This document shows, one piece after another, positions 50,773 to 59,363 of a stretch of DNA of 64,000 nucleotides. The stretch is from Burkholderiales bacterium. GTDB taxonomy: Bacteria; Pseudomonadota; Gammaproteobacteria; Burkholderiales; Casimicrobiaceae. Numbering within the stretch: the first letter of the stretch is position 1; each line of letters begins with the position of its first letter. The position numbers and the translations under genes were made by a program. A model generated the notes under the pieces. That model was given only the letters and a program-made list of their open reading frames with translations. It was not told the origin of the DNA and ran no database searches. The stretch is from the NCBI GenBank assembly GCA_031260355.1, contig JAIRJZ010000043.1:62001-126000 (forward strand), read 5' to 3'.

Positions 50773-51047
50773 TTTGTTTCCTTTCATAATATTGGTTGAC
50801 GCAAGAATTCTGCGTATCGGCGCGCCGCTACCTTGTGGCGCTATTACCAATCGTGCCGTCACGACCGTAATTGCAGTTAAGGAACCGGTTGTTTTGTGCC
50901 AGTTCTGTGTTGACAAAGACACAAAAACGGCTGAAACGGCCATCAAAAGGCTTTAATGGAATGGGGCAATAAGGGGAAAGGCCCTACCCTGAAAAGGCTG
51001 GAGCTGCGCTCGAACCCCAAAAGGTTTGCGAGGAAAAAGGTGCCCGA

Positions 51048-51066
51048 GGCCGCTTTTCGCGGCCTC
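51048..51066 (-). terminator. Hairpin downstream of higA
   Basis: GAGGCCGC/GCGGCCTC, 8-bp perfect stem, 6 bp beyond the higA stop. A run of five T on the minus strand comes about eight bases later, so termination may be weak. Confidence 0.4.
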
Positions 51067-51071
51067 AAGGA

Positions 51072-51368
51072 TTATACGTGGGCTGAGGCCGAGCCAAGGG
51101 CGCGGACTGCGGGCTGCGGGTGTCGGCGAGCTTGCGCCAGATCGTAGTTAAGCTGCAAGGTAAGCCACATATCGGCGGTACTGACGCCAGCCTGCTCTAG
51201 CCGCAGGGCAAGATCGGGACTTACCGCTGCCCGACAATTCAAAACGCGGGACAGGGCTGTCCTGGACATGCCCAAGCGTTCGGCTACTTCTGTTACGGTC
51301 AAGCCTAGCTCTGCAATAACATCCTCGCGCAAAACTTCACCAGGATGAGTGGGGTTTTTCATAGTCAT
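51072..51368 (-). CDS. higA: HigA-like antitoxin
   Basis: A 98-residue HigA/VapI-type antitoxin: HPGEVLREDVIAELGLTVTEVAERLGMSRTALSRVLN holds the HTH (XRE) domain, followed by the typical VSPDLALRLEQAGVSTADMWL helix. It lies downstream of the toxin gene, as is normal for HigBA (toxin first). It should bind the operon promoter upstream of 51659. Confidence 0.92.
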   Translation of the reverse strand: MTMKNPTHPGEVLREDVIAELGLTVTEVAERLGMSRTALSRVLNCRAAVSPDLALRLEQAGVSTADMWLTLQLNYDLAQARRHPQPAVRALGSASAHV

Positions 51369-51380
51369 GATGCAATCCTT

Positions 51381-51659
51381 TCAATGGTAGTCCTGGTAAT
51401 CGACCAACTCAACATTAACGCCTACAAAGACGAACGTCACGCGCCAATTACCGTTCACCCAGACCGACCAATGGCCTTTCAATTCGCCTTTAAGAGGATG
51501 AAGACGAAATGAGGGGATGTTGACGCCTTCCGGGCTTTTCGCAGCATTCAGCACGTCAAGAATGCGGCTCAACTTCGCAACATGGGCGGACTGTATGCCT
51601 TTGGTCGCGCCAGTCTTGTAGAAGGCTTCAAGCCCTTTGTGTCGAAATCCAATAATCAT
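51381..51659 (-). CDS. higB: HigB-like toxin
   Basis: A 92-residue RelE-superfamily mRNA interferase. MIIGFRHKGLEAFYKTG leads into HVAKLSRILDVLNAA and the C-terminal GHWSVWVNGNWRVTFVF core typical of HigB. The start at 51659 was preferred over 51692, which would add 11 residues, by comparison with the family. It is encoded 12 bp upstream of higA on the same strand. Confidence 0.92.
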   Translation of the reverse strand: MIIGFRHKGLEAFYKTGATKGIQSAHVAKLSRILDVLNAAKSPEGVNIPSFRLHPLKGELKGHWSVWVNGNWRVTFVFVGVNVELVDYQDYH

Positions 51660-51935
51660 GGCCTCATTGTACTGCGTGGCGTTACGCGGCACAAGAAATT
51701 TTGTTCCGGTTGTCGGCTATTGCCTCTTTAAAAAAATCCACCGACGGAATTATTTGTGCTGCACCAGCCCAGTAACCATTAACCGTCGTCAGGAAATTCG
51801 CATTATTTGTTGCGATTATCTTGTTTGTGTCGCAATATCCGCATTGCATACAAAGAACGAGCCGTAAGGGTTGTGCCAACTTGCGCTTTTAGAGGGGGAG
51901 TTTGAGATCGTTGATAACTTCTTGAAAGGTGCCGT

Positions 51936-52775
51936 ATGAAATTGAAGATTAGCGTACTACTTTGTCTGATGCTCTCAGTCGTCCTTGGCGCCTGCGGCGG
52001 CGGGGGCGGCGGTGGCAGCAGTAGCGGTGATGGTGACGGTAGCGGAGCCGGTAACAAAAAACTTTTCGTCAAAGGAACCGCACAGGGACGGGTGCAGGAG
52101 AGCTACCGGTACGACAACCTGAACCGCGTCATCGAGCATGTGGCCGACCACACCGGTGTTCCGATAAGAACCAGGAAGGTCGAATACACCGGCGCTGATC
52201 CCCGGCCATCACTGGTGGCCAATGAAGGTATCGCCGGAATCGCCCCCTTCACTCAATACTCGTATGGTGAAGATACCTACAGAGGTGTGACCACTAAATA
52301 TTTTCAGACGCGGGATCTGGACTGGAACAAATACCCCATTTCAGATCATTTCTTCCGTGTTTATCTCGACTCGCAAAACAGAATGATTGCGATGGGGGTT
52401 TACTACTACGGTACTTTCACATCCAGCGGCCTATCCTTCAACTACGATAGCCGAGGCAACCTGACTAAAATTTTGCTTAACAGCGGTTCCGCAAACGAAG
52501 AGTCTTGGGAATTCACCTACGACAACAAAAACGGAGCGTATTCTGCGACTGAAACGCCCTTCTGGTGGTGGCAAGGTACGGTAGGCCCGAACAACGTGAC
52601 GAGCGCCGTGTACACAGCCCGAAGCAACTACGCTGTGGCCGTTCAGAAACGCCGTACCTACAGCTATACCTACGACAGCGCCGGTTATCCGATCCAGAAC
52701 TTCGGCAGCGGCGATGAAATGGTTGGGGACTACGGTGCTTACGAGGGGACGTTCGAGTACATTGCGGCTCATTGA
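51936..52775 (+). CDS. Lipoprotein with YD/RHS-like repeats
   Basis: A 279-residue lipoprotein: signal peptide with LGACGG lipobox (Cys ~20), an unusually long Gly/Ser linker, then repeats of the YRYDNLNRVIE, FNYDSRGNLTKI and YTYDSAGYPI type, as in RHS/YD-repeat proteins. Probably surface or periplasmic. SD GAAAGG precedes ATG 51936. It is isolated cargo between HigBA and a convergent gene, and ends at a strong terminator. Confidence 0.75.
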   Translation: MKLKISVLLCLMLSVVLGACGGGGGGGSSSGDGDGSGAGNKKLFVKGTAQGRVQESYRYDNLNRVIEHVADHTGVPIRTRKVEYTGADPRPSLVANEGIAGIAPFTQYSYGEDTYRGVTTKYFQTRDLDWNKYPISDHFFRVYLDSQNRMIAMGVYYYGTFTSSGLSFNYDSRGNLTKILLNSGSANEESWEFTYDNKNGAYSATETPFWWWQGTVGPNNVTSAVYTARSNYAVAVQKRRTYSYTYDSAGYPIQNFGSGDEMVGDYGAYEGTFEYIAAH

Positions 52776-52792
52776 GAGGGAGAAGTCAACAC

Positions 52793-52834
52793 GACAAAAA
52801 GCGGCGACAGAACATACTATCGCCGCTTTTTGTC
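52793..52834. terminator. Bidirectional terminator
   Basis: GACAAAAAGCGGCGA pairs with TCGCCGCTTTTTGTC (15-bp stem, 12-nt loop), T tracts both ways, between convergent genes. Confidence 0.88.
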
Positions 52835-53429
52835 AGTGCTTGATCTGAGAGTCATCCTCTTCTTGTATTTCAAAGATTCCCAAAGAGACCCCAGGTTTTT
52901 CAGGTAATACAGTGATACCGAATTCCGCCCGAAAAGGAAGATCACCGGATTTCTTTGCGAAAGTAAGAATTGCGTTGATGGATTCAGCAATATCGGTATT
53001 GCATTCCTCCAAAACTATTTGTGCCAGTTGTAGCGTTGACATCCGCCGGCGTATTTGCTCGAACCTTAGTGTAGTTGAGAGTTTACGTTTTTCGACCTCT
53101 TCGTCATTCAAGACTGTTCCTACCTCTTTACGCAGTTTGTTAAACCCAGCATGGACAGGCAAAGACTCCCCTTTGCTTGCATGTACTGTGTCACTCATTG
53201 CGTAAGTCGTATCTGGCTGCATAAAATCTGCCACATCCAAGAGATCGAAAGCCATTCTGATTAACTCCGCACGCCGAGCGCCGAAGTATCCATTGGCGCG
53301 TTTTCCTGGGCGACCTTTCTCATTGCGTTCTCGCAAACTAATATCGCAACGCTCAGCGCCATAACCTCCGATTCTGTCAACGGTTATCCAGTAGCCCATA
53401 AAGGGCACTTCCATAACTCTCTTGTTCAT
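52833..53429 (-). CDS. Hypothetical protein
   Basis: A 198-residue protein from ATG 53429 (AAAGGA upstream). The N-terminal half reads VPFMGYWITVDRIGGYGAERCDISLRERNEKG, then a helical C-terminal half (LQLAQIVLEECNTDIAESIN). No family recognised. The gene starts inside the last codons of the recombinase frame (53453), suggesting co-transcription. It may encode a recombination accessory factor, but this is only positional inference. Confidence 0.65.
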   Translation of the reverse strand: MNKRVMEVPFMGYWITVDRIGGYGAERCDISLRERNEKGRPGKRANGYFGARRAELIRMAFDLLDVADFMQPDTTYAMSDTVHASKGESLPVHAGFNKLRKEVGTVLNDEEVEKRKLSTTLRFEQIRRRMSTLQLAQIVLEECNTDIAESINAILTFAKKSGDLPFRAEFGITVLPEKPGVSLGIFEIQEEDDSQIKH

Positions 53430-53452
53430 TGAGATTTCCTTTCTTCGTTGTT

Positions 53453-55294
53453 TTATACTTCCAGTGACTGCACCGCCATCCACCGCTCATCATCACTGTC
53501 GTGCAGGTACACCGAAGTCGTTCTGAGGCTGGCGTGTCCCAGGTTCTTCTGAACAACGGTCACGTCAGCACCGGACTTCACCAGACGGCTACCGTAGGTA
53601 TGCCGCATCCAGTGTGCGCTGGCAGCACTGAACTGTTTGCGGTCATCACCGTCCAGAGAATCCGCAACACGCTGGAACAATTCCTTAACCACCCGCCCGA
53701 TTCTGGACGTGCTCATGCACTGCATTGGATCAACCACCTGCCAATCGCGGGGAATTGCAGCAATCAGAGGGGTTTCCGGTAGGCTATCAGCCGGCGCCGG
53801 TGACAGCCCCCGGCTGATCAGATAACGAGCCAGTTCGTCCACCGCCGTCGCCGGCACCGGCACGTCGCGCCGGCGCTGCCCCTTGCCAAGCACAGACAGC
53901 CATGTCTTGCCATCTCGGCGCCGAAGATCTCCGAGTCGCAGGGACGCATACTCTGCCAACCGAACGCCTGTCAGAATCCCGAACAACACGATGAAACGCT
54001 GCCTGGCAAGGCGTCTGGATTTGCCAAGATCACCCGTCTCGCGTTCCCATTTGTTGAGCAGCACGACAACCTTGCTGATCTGATCGGTAGAGAAGGCTCG
54101 GCTCACGTCGATCGGACAACCGTCTGCGGCCACAACAGTCAGAGGTCGGAGGTTCACCGGCGCCCAGGGGTTGGTCGCTAGATACTGAACCGAGACCAGC
54201 CACTCCATGCCGGCGCGAACGATCCGGCAAGCCCGCAACGCGCTTTGGCGAGACAGCGGTTGCTGGAATGGGCGCCAGTCCGAGTGCCAACGTGGCCGCA
54301 CTGGACCGCGCCAGCGGGAAGCCGGCTGCGGATCGAGCAACCAGTCGCGGTAGGCAGTGCAGTCGCTAACTCCTACCGATGAAAACGCTTTCTTGCGCTC
54401 TATGAGAGACCATGCCAGGAACCGTTCGATCTCCCGGCAGTACAACCGCCAGGTGTTGCTGGCTTCCGGGTGCTGTGAAAGCCATGCGCGGATCGCCGCA
54501 AGGTCATCAAGCGCCTCAATCTGACACAGCGCCTGTGGGGCGCGGTTTCTGCCGCTCCTGCCGGACAGGACAGGGTGCGGCGCGAACCGTTCCAGCGGCA
54601 CCGGCGCTGTACTGAGAATATCGCGGCGGATGACGCCCGATCGCCGCCACTGTTCGACAGCGGTCGGAGTGCGGGGTTTGACGGCATACGGTTCGATCTG
54701 GACGCCGAGTTCCTGCTGCCGCAAGGACAGCCAGGAAGCGATCTGGCGGGCTTGCGCGGTGCCCATACCGGACACCGGCTTCGCCCAGCCGCCGGAAAGC
54801 TCACGGTGCTTTTCGTGCCAGCGGATGCCGTACCTGTTCAGGGATTCGACGATCAGCGAGAGCGATGTGTACCCCGCCACTTCCAGCCGCGCAGCCACCC
54901 GCTGCTCGAGCCAGCAGCACGGGTGCTGGCCAATCCGCAGCTTTGGCGCCGGGTTCTGGCGATATAACCAGGTGATCACCGCCCAGGCTTCGGCAGTCCG
55001 GCCAGACCGTCGCGGATTCTTCCGCAGGATCTCCACGTCGCCAATAGCGCCGTGGCGCTCGGCGCGGCGGATCAGCTCGGCCAGAACCGCCCGGTAAACC
55101 CGACCGGCTTTCTGAGCCGTGATGCCGTGACGACCGGCCACGTCGGCCATCGACATGGTTGAAACCAGTGCATACGTCCGAAAGACCGCCCATTCAGATT
55201 CGCTGAAGGAGGCGGTTTCGTCAAAACGGATGGCCAGGAGTCTTCGAGGCATGGTCTTGGACGGCATCTGCCGTTTTTCTGTATCAAAAAGCAC
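53453..55294 (-). CDS. Large tyrosine recombinase with DUF3701-type N-terminus
   Basis: A 613-residue tyrosine recombinase. The N-terminal ~200 residues include a DUF3701-like HPCCWLEQRVAARLEVAGYTSLSLIVESLNRYG segment that may bind DNA. A core-binding domain (about 270-410) and a catalytic domain follow: ILTGVRLAEYASLRLGDL (Arg I), HWMRHTYGSRLV (His-x-x-Arg), NLGHASLRTTSVYLH (His, Tyr). The start may be GTG 55294, ATG 55267 or ATG 55252. It is distinct from the ICE integrase and lies in cargo; a 32-bp palindrome is just upstream. Confidence 0.88.
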   Translation of the reverse strand: MLFDTEKRQMPSKTMPRRLLAIRFDETASFSESEWAVFRTYALVSTMSMADVAGRHGITAQKAGRVYRAVLAELIRRAERHGAIGDVEILRKNPRRSGRTAEAWAVITWLYRQNPAPKLRIGQHPCCWLEQRVAARLEVAGYTSLSLIVESLNRYGIRWHEKHRELSGGWAKPVSGMGTAQARQIASWLSLRQQELGVQIEPYAVKPRTPTAVEQWRRSGVIRRDILSTAPVPLERFAPHPVLSGRSGRNRAPQALCQIEALDDLAAIRAWLSQHPEASNTWRLYCREIERFLAWSLIERKKAFSSVGVSDCTAYRDWLLDPQPASRWRGPVRPRWHSDWRPFQQPLSRQSALRACRIVRAGMEWLVSVQYLATNPWAPVNLRPLTVVAADGCPIDVSRAFSTDQISKVVVLLNKWERETGDLGKSRRLARQRFIVLFGILTGVRLAEYASLRLGDLRRRDGKTWLSVLGKGQRRRDVPVPATAVDELARYLISRGLSPAPADSLPETPLIAAIPRDWQVVDPMQCMSTSRIGRVVKELFQRVADSLDGDDRKQFSAASAHWMRHTYGSRLVKSGADVTVVQKNLGHASLRTTSVYLHDSDDERWMAVQSLEV

Positions 55295-55297
55295 CTC

Positions 55298-55329
55298 ATT
55301 AGCCTGATAACGGAAGTTATCAGGCTAAT
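55298..55329. other. 32-bp palindrome, candidate recombination core or operator
   Basis: Two 14-bp perfect arms, ATTAGCCTGATAAC and GTTATCAGGCTAAT, flank GGAA. Seen as a recombinase core it is 12-bp arms around a 6-bp spacer CGGAAG, similar in form to dif. It begins three bases before the GTG start of the recombinase gene, so it is also a good autoregulatory operator. Confidence 0.7.
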
Positions 55330-55392
55330 AAGATTTGGCCGAAAAAGCCGGTGTTGTGAAATTAAGGAGTCCCGGAACCGGGGTAAAGGGAT

Positions 55393-55417
55393 AAACCGAA
55401 AGCCGTGCGATCGGTTT
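55393..55417. repeat. AAACCGA stem-loop, copy 1
   Basis: AAACCGA-N11-TCGGTTT. The same arms with the same 11-nt spacing recur at 56368-56392, on the other side of the NYN gene. This copy is followed by further T and a GGGGATC array. Confidence 0.6.
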
Positions 55418-55419
55418 TT

Positions 55420-55454
55420 GGGGATCGGGGATCGGGGATCGGGGATCGGGGATC
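55420..55454. repeat. GGGGATC tandem array
   Basis: Five exact tandem copies of the heptamer GGGGATC. G4-N3 periodicity gives a potential G-quadruplex on the plus strand. Similar short GGGGATT/GGGGATC arrays are scattered in some proteobacterial genomes. It lies ~75 bp before the NYN gene. Confidence 0.85.
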
Positions 55455-55531
55455 GTTCGCGGGTCATGTTTTGGGTACAATGACGGAGGCAAAGTTACCA
55501 AAAGGTATTGAAAAGAGTATAGGCATCCGTT

Positions 55532-56335
55532 ATGATCAAACCAACATCCGCCCTTGCCAGTACGCCTTCTCTCATTGATCCAGAGACTGCCGAACCCAAG
55601 GGCATTCCTTTTTCTGGATCGCCCCAAAGCATCAGCACTGACGATCTAATGCACCACCTTTCTCCTATTGTGACGGCTGTTATGGTTGATGCTGAGTTCT
55701 TCCTCAGGCGCGTAAAGCGAATTTGTGGGGAACTATCACCAGAGGAAGCTGCATTAAAGCTACATGAGATGGCGTTACTCCATCTCAACGGGCGTCATCC
55801 CTCAAGGCTGTATCGCATCTTTGTTTACGATGCTCCACCCGCAGAAGGGAGGCACCACACCCCCCTGAATAAAAAGAGCATCGATTTTTCCAAGTCGGAT
55901 ATTGCAATATGGCGGCGCGCGTTTCATGAGAAACTACGAGGTTTGCGCAAGGTAGCGTTACGCATGGGGGAGATTCACAAAAACGATCCTTTTTGGCAAA
56001 TCAAACCAGAGGCGCTGAAGGAGCTACTCGACGGCGCGAAGCAGTGGGGCGATCTCAAGGACAGCGATTTTCGCCCAGATATACGTCAGAAGGGAGTTGA
56101 CATGCGTTTGGGGCTGGATATTGCCTCACTGGCATTTAAGCGGCAAGTCAACCAGATCATCTTAGTTTCGGGCGATGCTGACTTTGTTCCTGCCGCAAAA
56201 CTCGCACGTCGTGAGGGCGTTGACTTCGTTCTCGATCCAATGGGGGCGATAATCCGCCCCGACTTAAACGAGCACATTGATGGCTTGCGCTCCGTTCTTC
56301 GACCAAAGAAGAAGGCTGTTAAACCGCTCAACTGA
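55532..56335 (+). CDS. NYN-domain (LabA/PIN-like) nuclease
   Basis: A 267-residue NYN-domain protein. VMVDAEFF (first acidic residue, ~52), QKGVDMRLGLDIASLAF (~188-204) and ILVSGDADFVPAAKLARREGVDFVLDP (~210-236) are the expected metal-binding motifs of this PIN-like ribonuclease fold. The C-terminus is basic. NYN proteins act on RNA, and several are linked to defence or competition. It is isolated cargo between the recombinase and the relaxase, flanked by two identical-arm stem-loops. Confidence 0.88.
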   Translation: MIKPTSALASTPSLIDPETAEPKGIPFSGSPQSISTDDLMHHLSPIVTAVMVDAEFFLRRVKRICGELSPEEAALKLHEMALLHLNGRHPSRLYRIFVYDAPPAEGRHHTPLNKKSIDFSKSDIAIWRRAFHEKLRGLRKVALRMGEIHKNDPFWQIKPEALKELLDGAKQWGDLKDSDFRPDIRQKGVDMRLGLDIASLAFKRQVNQIILVSGDADFVPAAKLARREGVDFVLDPMGAIIRPDLNEHIDGLRSVLRPKKKAVKPLN

Positions 56336-56361
56336 TGTGTTTTTTGAGGTCTCAAACTGCA

Positions 56362-56396
56362 ACCTATAAACCGAAATACCCACAATCGGTTTAGGT
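56362..56396. repeat. AAACCGA stem-loop, copy 2, upstream of traI
   Basis: AAACCGA-N11-TCGGTTT, extended outward by ACC/GGT after a small bulge. It is 60 bp before the relaxase gene, so it is also a candidate nic-region hairpin; the repeat at 55393 argues for a cassette boundary instead. Confidence 0.6.
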
Positions 56397-56456
56397 ATTG
56401 AATAATTCTCCTGACATGCCTATCCTCTACGCTGGCGCGTATTGGAGGATGGTCTT

Positions 56457-58328
56457 TTGGCTAACTGGCGGCTTCCCTGGAAAAAGAGGAACGATGTCGG
56501 AGCGCCCGAGCGTTCGGCTTTCGTTAATAAGACCGGCTACACAGACCCGCAGCGAGCTGAAAAGCTGCTGCATACGGATCGTCGCCAATCATTGCTCGAT
56601 CTCATCTGGGAACAAACCTCGATGTCAAAGCCAATGTTTCAGAAGCTCTACTTGGCTCCGATCTATCGTTACGCAGAGTTTGTTCAGGAATTCCCCGCCT
56701 CAGAAAACCACCATCACGCCTACCCTGGAGGGATGCTCGATCACGGTCTGGAGCTGATGTACCACGGGCTGAAGCTGCGGCAAGGCTATCTGCTGCCTCC
56801 GGGCGCAGCACCGGAGGATCAGTCAAAGCAGACCGAAGCATGGAGCGCAGGAATTGCCTACGGTGGTTTGCTGCACGATGTCGGTAAAGTTGTTGTGGAC
56901 ATCGTGGTTGAGACTTCGGACGGCAAGCTGTGGCACCCATGGCAGGGAGCCATCGCCAAACCGTACCGCTTCCGATACATCAAAGGCCGCGATTACAAGC
57001 TGCACAGCGCGACCGCCGGGATGTTCGGACAACACATCCTAGGGCCGGAAGTCATGACCTGGCTTTCGGGGTTCCCTGAACTCTGGCAAGGCTTGCTATA
57101 CCTTCTCGCCGGCAACTATGAACAGGCCGGTGTGGTTGGAGAGATTGTCGGCAAAGCCGACCGGTTCTCAACGTCTCTGAACATTGGGGCAAACCCGGAT
57201 CGTATTCTTCAAGCGCCGGTTACGTCCCCGCAAAAACAGTGGCTTCTGGGGCTACAGACGCTGGTTAAAACAGCGCAGAGCCAGAGCCAGATCAATGTTC
57301 GTGGGCAGCCCTTCTGGCTGACGCAATCTGATCTCTGGTTGGTTAGCATGGTGACTGCGAACAGCCTCCGTGCTCACCTTCTGAAGCAAGGATTGGATGG
57401 CGTACCGCAGAACAACAACCGACTTTTCGATGAGTTGCAGAGTCACGGAATCCTTCAAGCTACGCCAGGGCAGAGAGCCATCTGGAAAATTCGCATCGAA
57501 GATGGCGACTGGACAGCGGATCTTACATGCGTGAAGATCAAGCCGTCGCTGATCTGGGGTAGTGAACAATACCCATCGCCGTTTGCCGGAAAAGTTACCG
57601 TTCTTGGCGACGGCGAAACGGCGGAAGGGGATGGTGAAACGGAAGGATCAATACCTAAAACGAAGCAAACCAAAGCCGAAACGAATACTACCACCCGAGA
57701 TGGGAAAGAAACCCCTGCTTCACCTGACGACGCTGACGACGGAGTAAGTGAACTACTGAAATTATTTTCTGACGACGCACCCGCGACTCCGGTGTCAACA
57801 GTTTCTTCTGGGGTATTGTCTCCTTCCATGACAGGCTCCAAAAAAGAAGTTGGTGAGGCCGGTGCGGAACCGGCTCCTTCAAGACCTCCTTCAAAACAGA
57901 AAGCCGAGAAGACGGAAAAACAGTTCCCCAAAAAGCTCGATGAGTTGGAGATGCAAGGCCGTAAGGCTCTTGCTGATGATTTTATATCATGGCTCACTGG
58001 AGGGTTGAGAGAACAGAGATTTCCCGTCAACGATACGAACGCAAAAATTCACATTGTAGATTCTCAACTTTTTCTAGTTACCCCTGGGATTTTTCAGCGG
58101 TTTTGTCTTGAGCAATCCGGCCAAGACGACGGATGGAAAAAAGTCCAACAAGGCTTTGAAAAATTGAAGCTACACAAGAAGCGCCCCGACGATCTCAATA
58201 TCTGGGCTTGTACCGTCAAGGGACCCCGAAAATCCGGGAAGAAAATCCAGGGCTATCTTCTGGACGCGGAGAAGGTTTCCTTGTCTGGTTCGCCGAACGA
58301 CAACCCATTCCTGACACTCATCGAGTAA
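56457..58328 (+). CDS. traI: TraI relaxase, MobH family (ICE TraI)
   Basis: A 623-residue MobH relaxase. The N-terminal TraI_2 domain has the metal-binding motif FPASENHHHAYPGGMLDHGLE (about residues 80-100) and the HD motif GLLHDVGK (~141-148). A middle domain (LRAHLLKQGLDG), a disordered Ser/Thr/Glu-rich linker (about 385-490) and a C-terminal helical domain follow. TTG 56457 behind GGAGG is the likely start; TTG 56442 in frame is an alternative. It nicks oriT and pilots the transferred strand. Confidence 0.92.
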   Translation: MANWRLPWKKRNDVGAPERSAFVNKTGYTDPQRAEKLLHTDRRQSLLDLIWEQTSMSKPMFQKLYLAPIYRYAEFVQEFPASENHHHAYPGGMLDHGLELMYHGLKLRQGYLLPPGAAPEDQSKQTEAWSAGIAYGGLLHDVGKVVVDIVVETSDGKLWHPWQGAIAKPYRFRYIKGRDYKLHSATAGMFGQHILGPEVMTWLSGFPELWQGLLYLLAGNYEQAGVVGEIVGKADRFSTSLNIGANPDRILQAPVTSPQKQWLLGLQTLVKTAQSQSQINVRGQPFWLTQSDLWLVSMVTANSLRAHLLKQGLDGVPQNNNRLFDELQSHGILQATPGQRAIWKIRIEDGDWTADLTCVKIKPSLIWGSEQYPSPFAGKVTVLGDGETAEGDGETEGSIPKTKQTKAETNTTTRDGKETPASPDDADDGVSELLKLFSDDAPATPVSTVSSGVLSPSMTGSKKEVGEAGAEPAPSRPPSKQKAEKTEKQFPKKLDELEMQGRKALADDFISWLTGGLREQRFPVNDTNAKIHIVDSQLFLVTPGIFQRFCLEQSGQDDGWKKVQQGFEKLKLHKKRPDDLNIWACTVKGPRKSGKKIQGYLLDAEKVSLSGSPNDNPFLTLIE

Positions 58329-58351
58329 CCGTAGGCAGAGTGTTTGTAGCC

Positions 58352-58373
58352 CCTTTTTGGCCCAGCAAAAAGG
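58352..58373 (+). promoter_or_regulatory. SD-masking hairpin before the integrase
   Basis: CCTTTTTG (58352-58359) pairs perfectly with CAAAAAGG (58366-58373), loop of six. The right arm contains most of the integrase SD (AAAAAGGAG), nine bases before ATG 58383. When folded, it should hold integrase translation down. Confidence 0.65.
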
Positions 58374-58382
58374 AGATGTGCC

Positions 58383-59363
58383 ATGTTTCGCAAGCACCAA
58401 GAGCTTCTTGAGGATTATTTGTTCCACCATGTAATAAGCCTGAAAACGGAAGAGAACTATCGGCTGTGTGTCGAGAAATTGCGGCGAGCCATCCATGCTG
58501 ATGTTGATAGTCTCGAATTTGGGCAACTACTCGAATGGAGAAGGCGAGAGTTGTCAGAGGGACTTTCGCCGACCAGTTGGAACACCTATATGCGCCATCT
58601 TAAGGCGTTGTTCAATCACGGGATTGAACAAGGAAAGCTACCGTACAAGGACAACTATTTTTCTCAGTTGATGGTTAAGGCGCCGGACAAGCTGAAAAAG
58701 CGATTGTCGGGCGAACAGATCGTCAAGATCAGAGAACTATTTGAAGCGCTCAAACGCGAGGAAGAAGAGACGGGAAACCATTTTGCTGGCTTTCACCCGG
58801 TCTGGTTTTGGAGGATTGTCATTGAGACCTTTTTCTATACAGGAATCAGGAGGAAGCAACTGCTTCACATCCAGATGAACGATATTGACCTTCGTTGTCT
58901 CGTTCTATACGTTAGGTTCGAGGGATCGAAGAATAAAAAGGAGCGGTTCTTGCCGATTCCTGATGATTTGGCACCTTGGCTTGAAAAGCTGCTCTGGGAA
59001 AACGCCAGAAAGAAGTTTCATCCTGAGGATCAGGCATTCAACGTCAATTGCTACAACCCGTTGAGCCGCCGCAAGGAAATGAGCCAATGTCAGGTCGTAG
59101 CTTGCTTCAGAGAGTTATCGTGGCGGCTCGGTTTCCAAGTTTCGACTCACAGGTTCAGGCATACGCTTGGCTGTACTCTTGCGAACAAGCCAACGGCAAA
59201 CCTCTTTCTCATTAAGGAGATCCTTGGTCATTCGAGCATTCGCTCCACGATGGAGTATATGGAGGCTGATTTGGCTGCGATGAGAGCCGTTTTGAACGAA
59301 CGGCAACCCGAAATACAACAGGGCTTGCTCAAATCCACAGGAATGCTTGACAGAGAACCGTAG
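58383..59363 (+). CDS. int: ICE integrase (tyrosine recombinase)
   Basis: A 326-residue integrase. A SAM-like core-binding domain covers ~1-100. The catalytic domain has Arg in FFYTGIRRKQLLHIQ (~158), THRFRHTLGC (His-x-x-Arg, ~260) and LGHSSIRSTMEYME (His and the nucleophilic Tyr). It lies at the very end of the element, next to the interrupted tRNA-Ser, where an ICE integrase is expected. It directs excision and integration at the tRNA anticodon region. Its SD is in a hairpin. Confidence 0.93.
   Translation: MFRKHQELLEDYLFHHVISLKTEENYRLCVEKLRRAIHADVDSLEFGQLLEWRRRELSEGLSPTSWNTYMRHLKALFNHGIEQGKLPYKDNYFSQLMVKAPDKLKKRLSGEQIVKIRELFEALKREEEETGNHFAGFHPVWFWRIVIETFFYTGIRRKQLLHIQMNDIDLRCLVLYVRFEGSKNKKERFLPIPDDLAPWLEKLLWENARKKFHPEDQAFNVNCYNPLSRRKEMSQCQVVACFRELSWRLGFQVSTHRFRHTLGCTLANKPTANLFLIKEILGHSSIRSTMEYMEADLAAMRAVLNERQPEIQQGLLKSTGMLDREP

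Noticed and set aside
50956-51147. 63-codon plus-strand frame
   Set aside because: Overlaps higA on the other strand and consists largely of a hairpin region; no SD.
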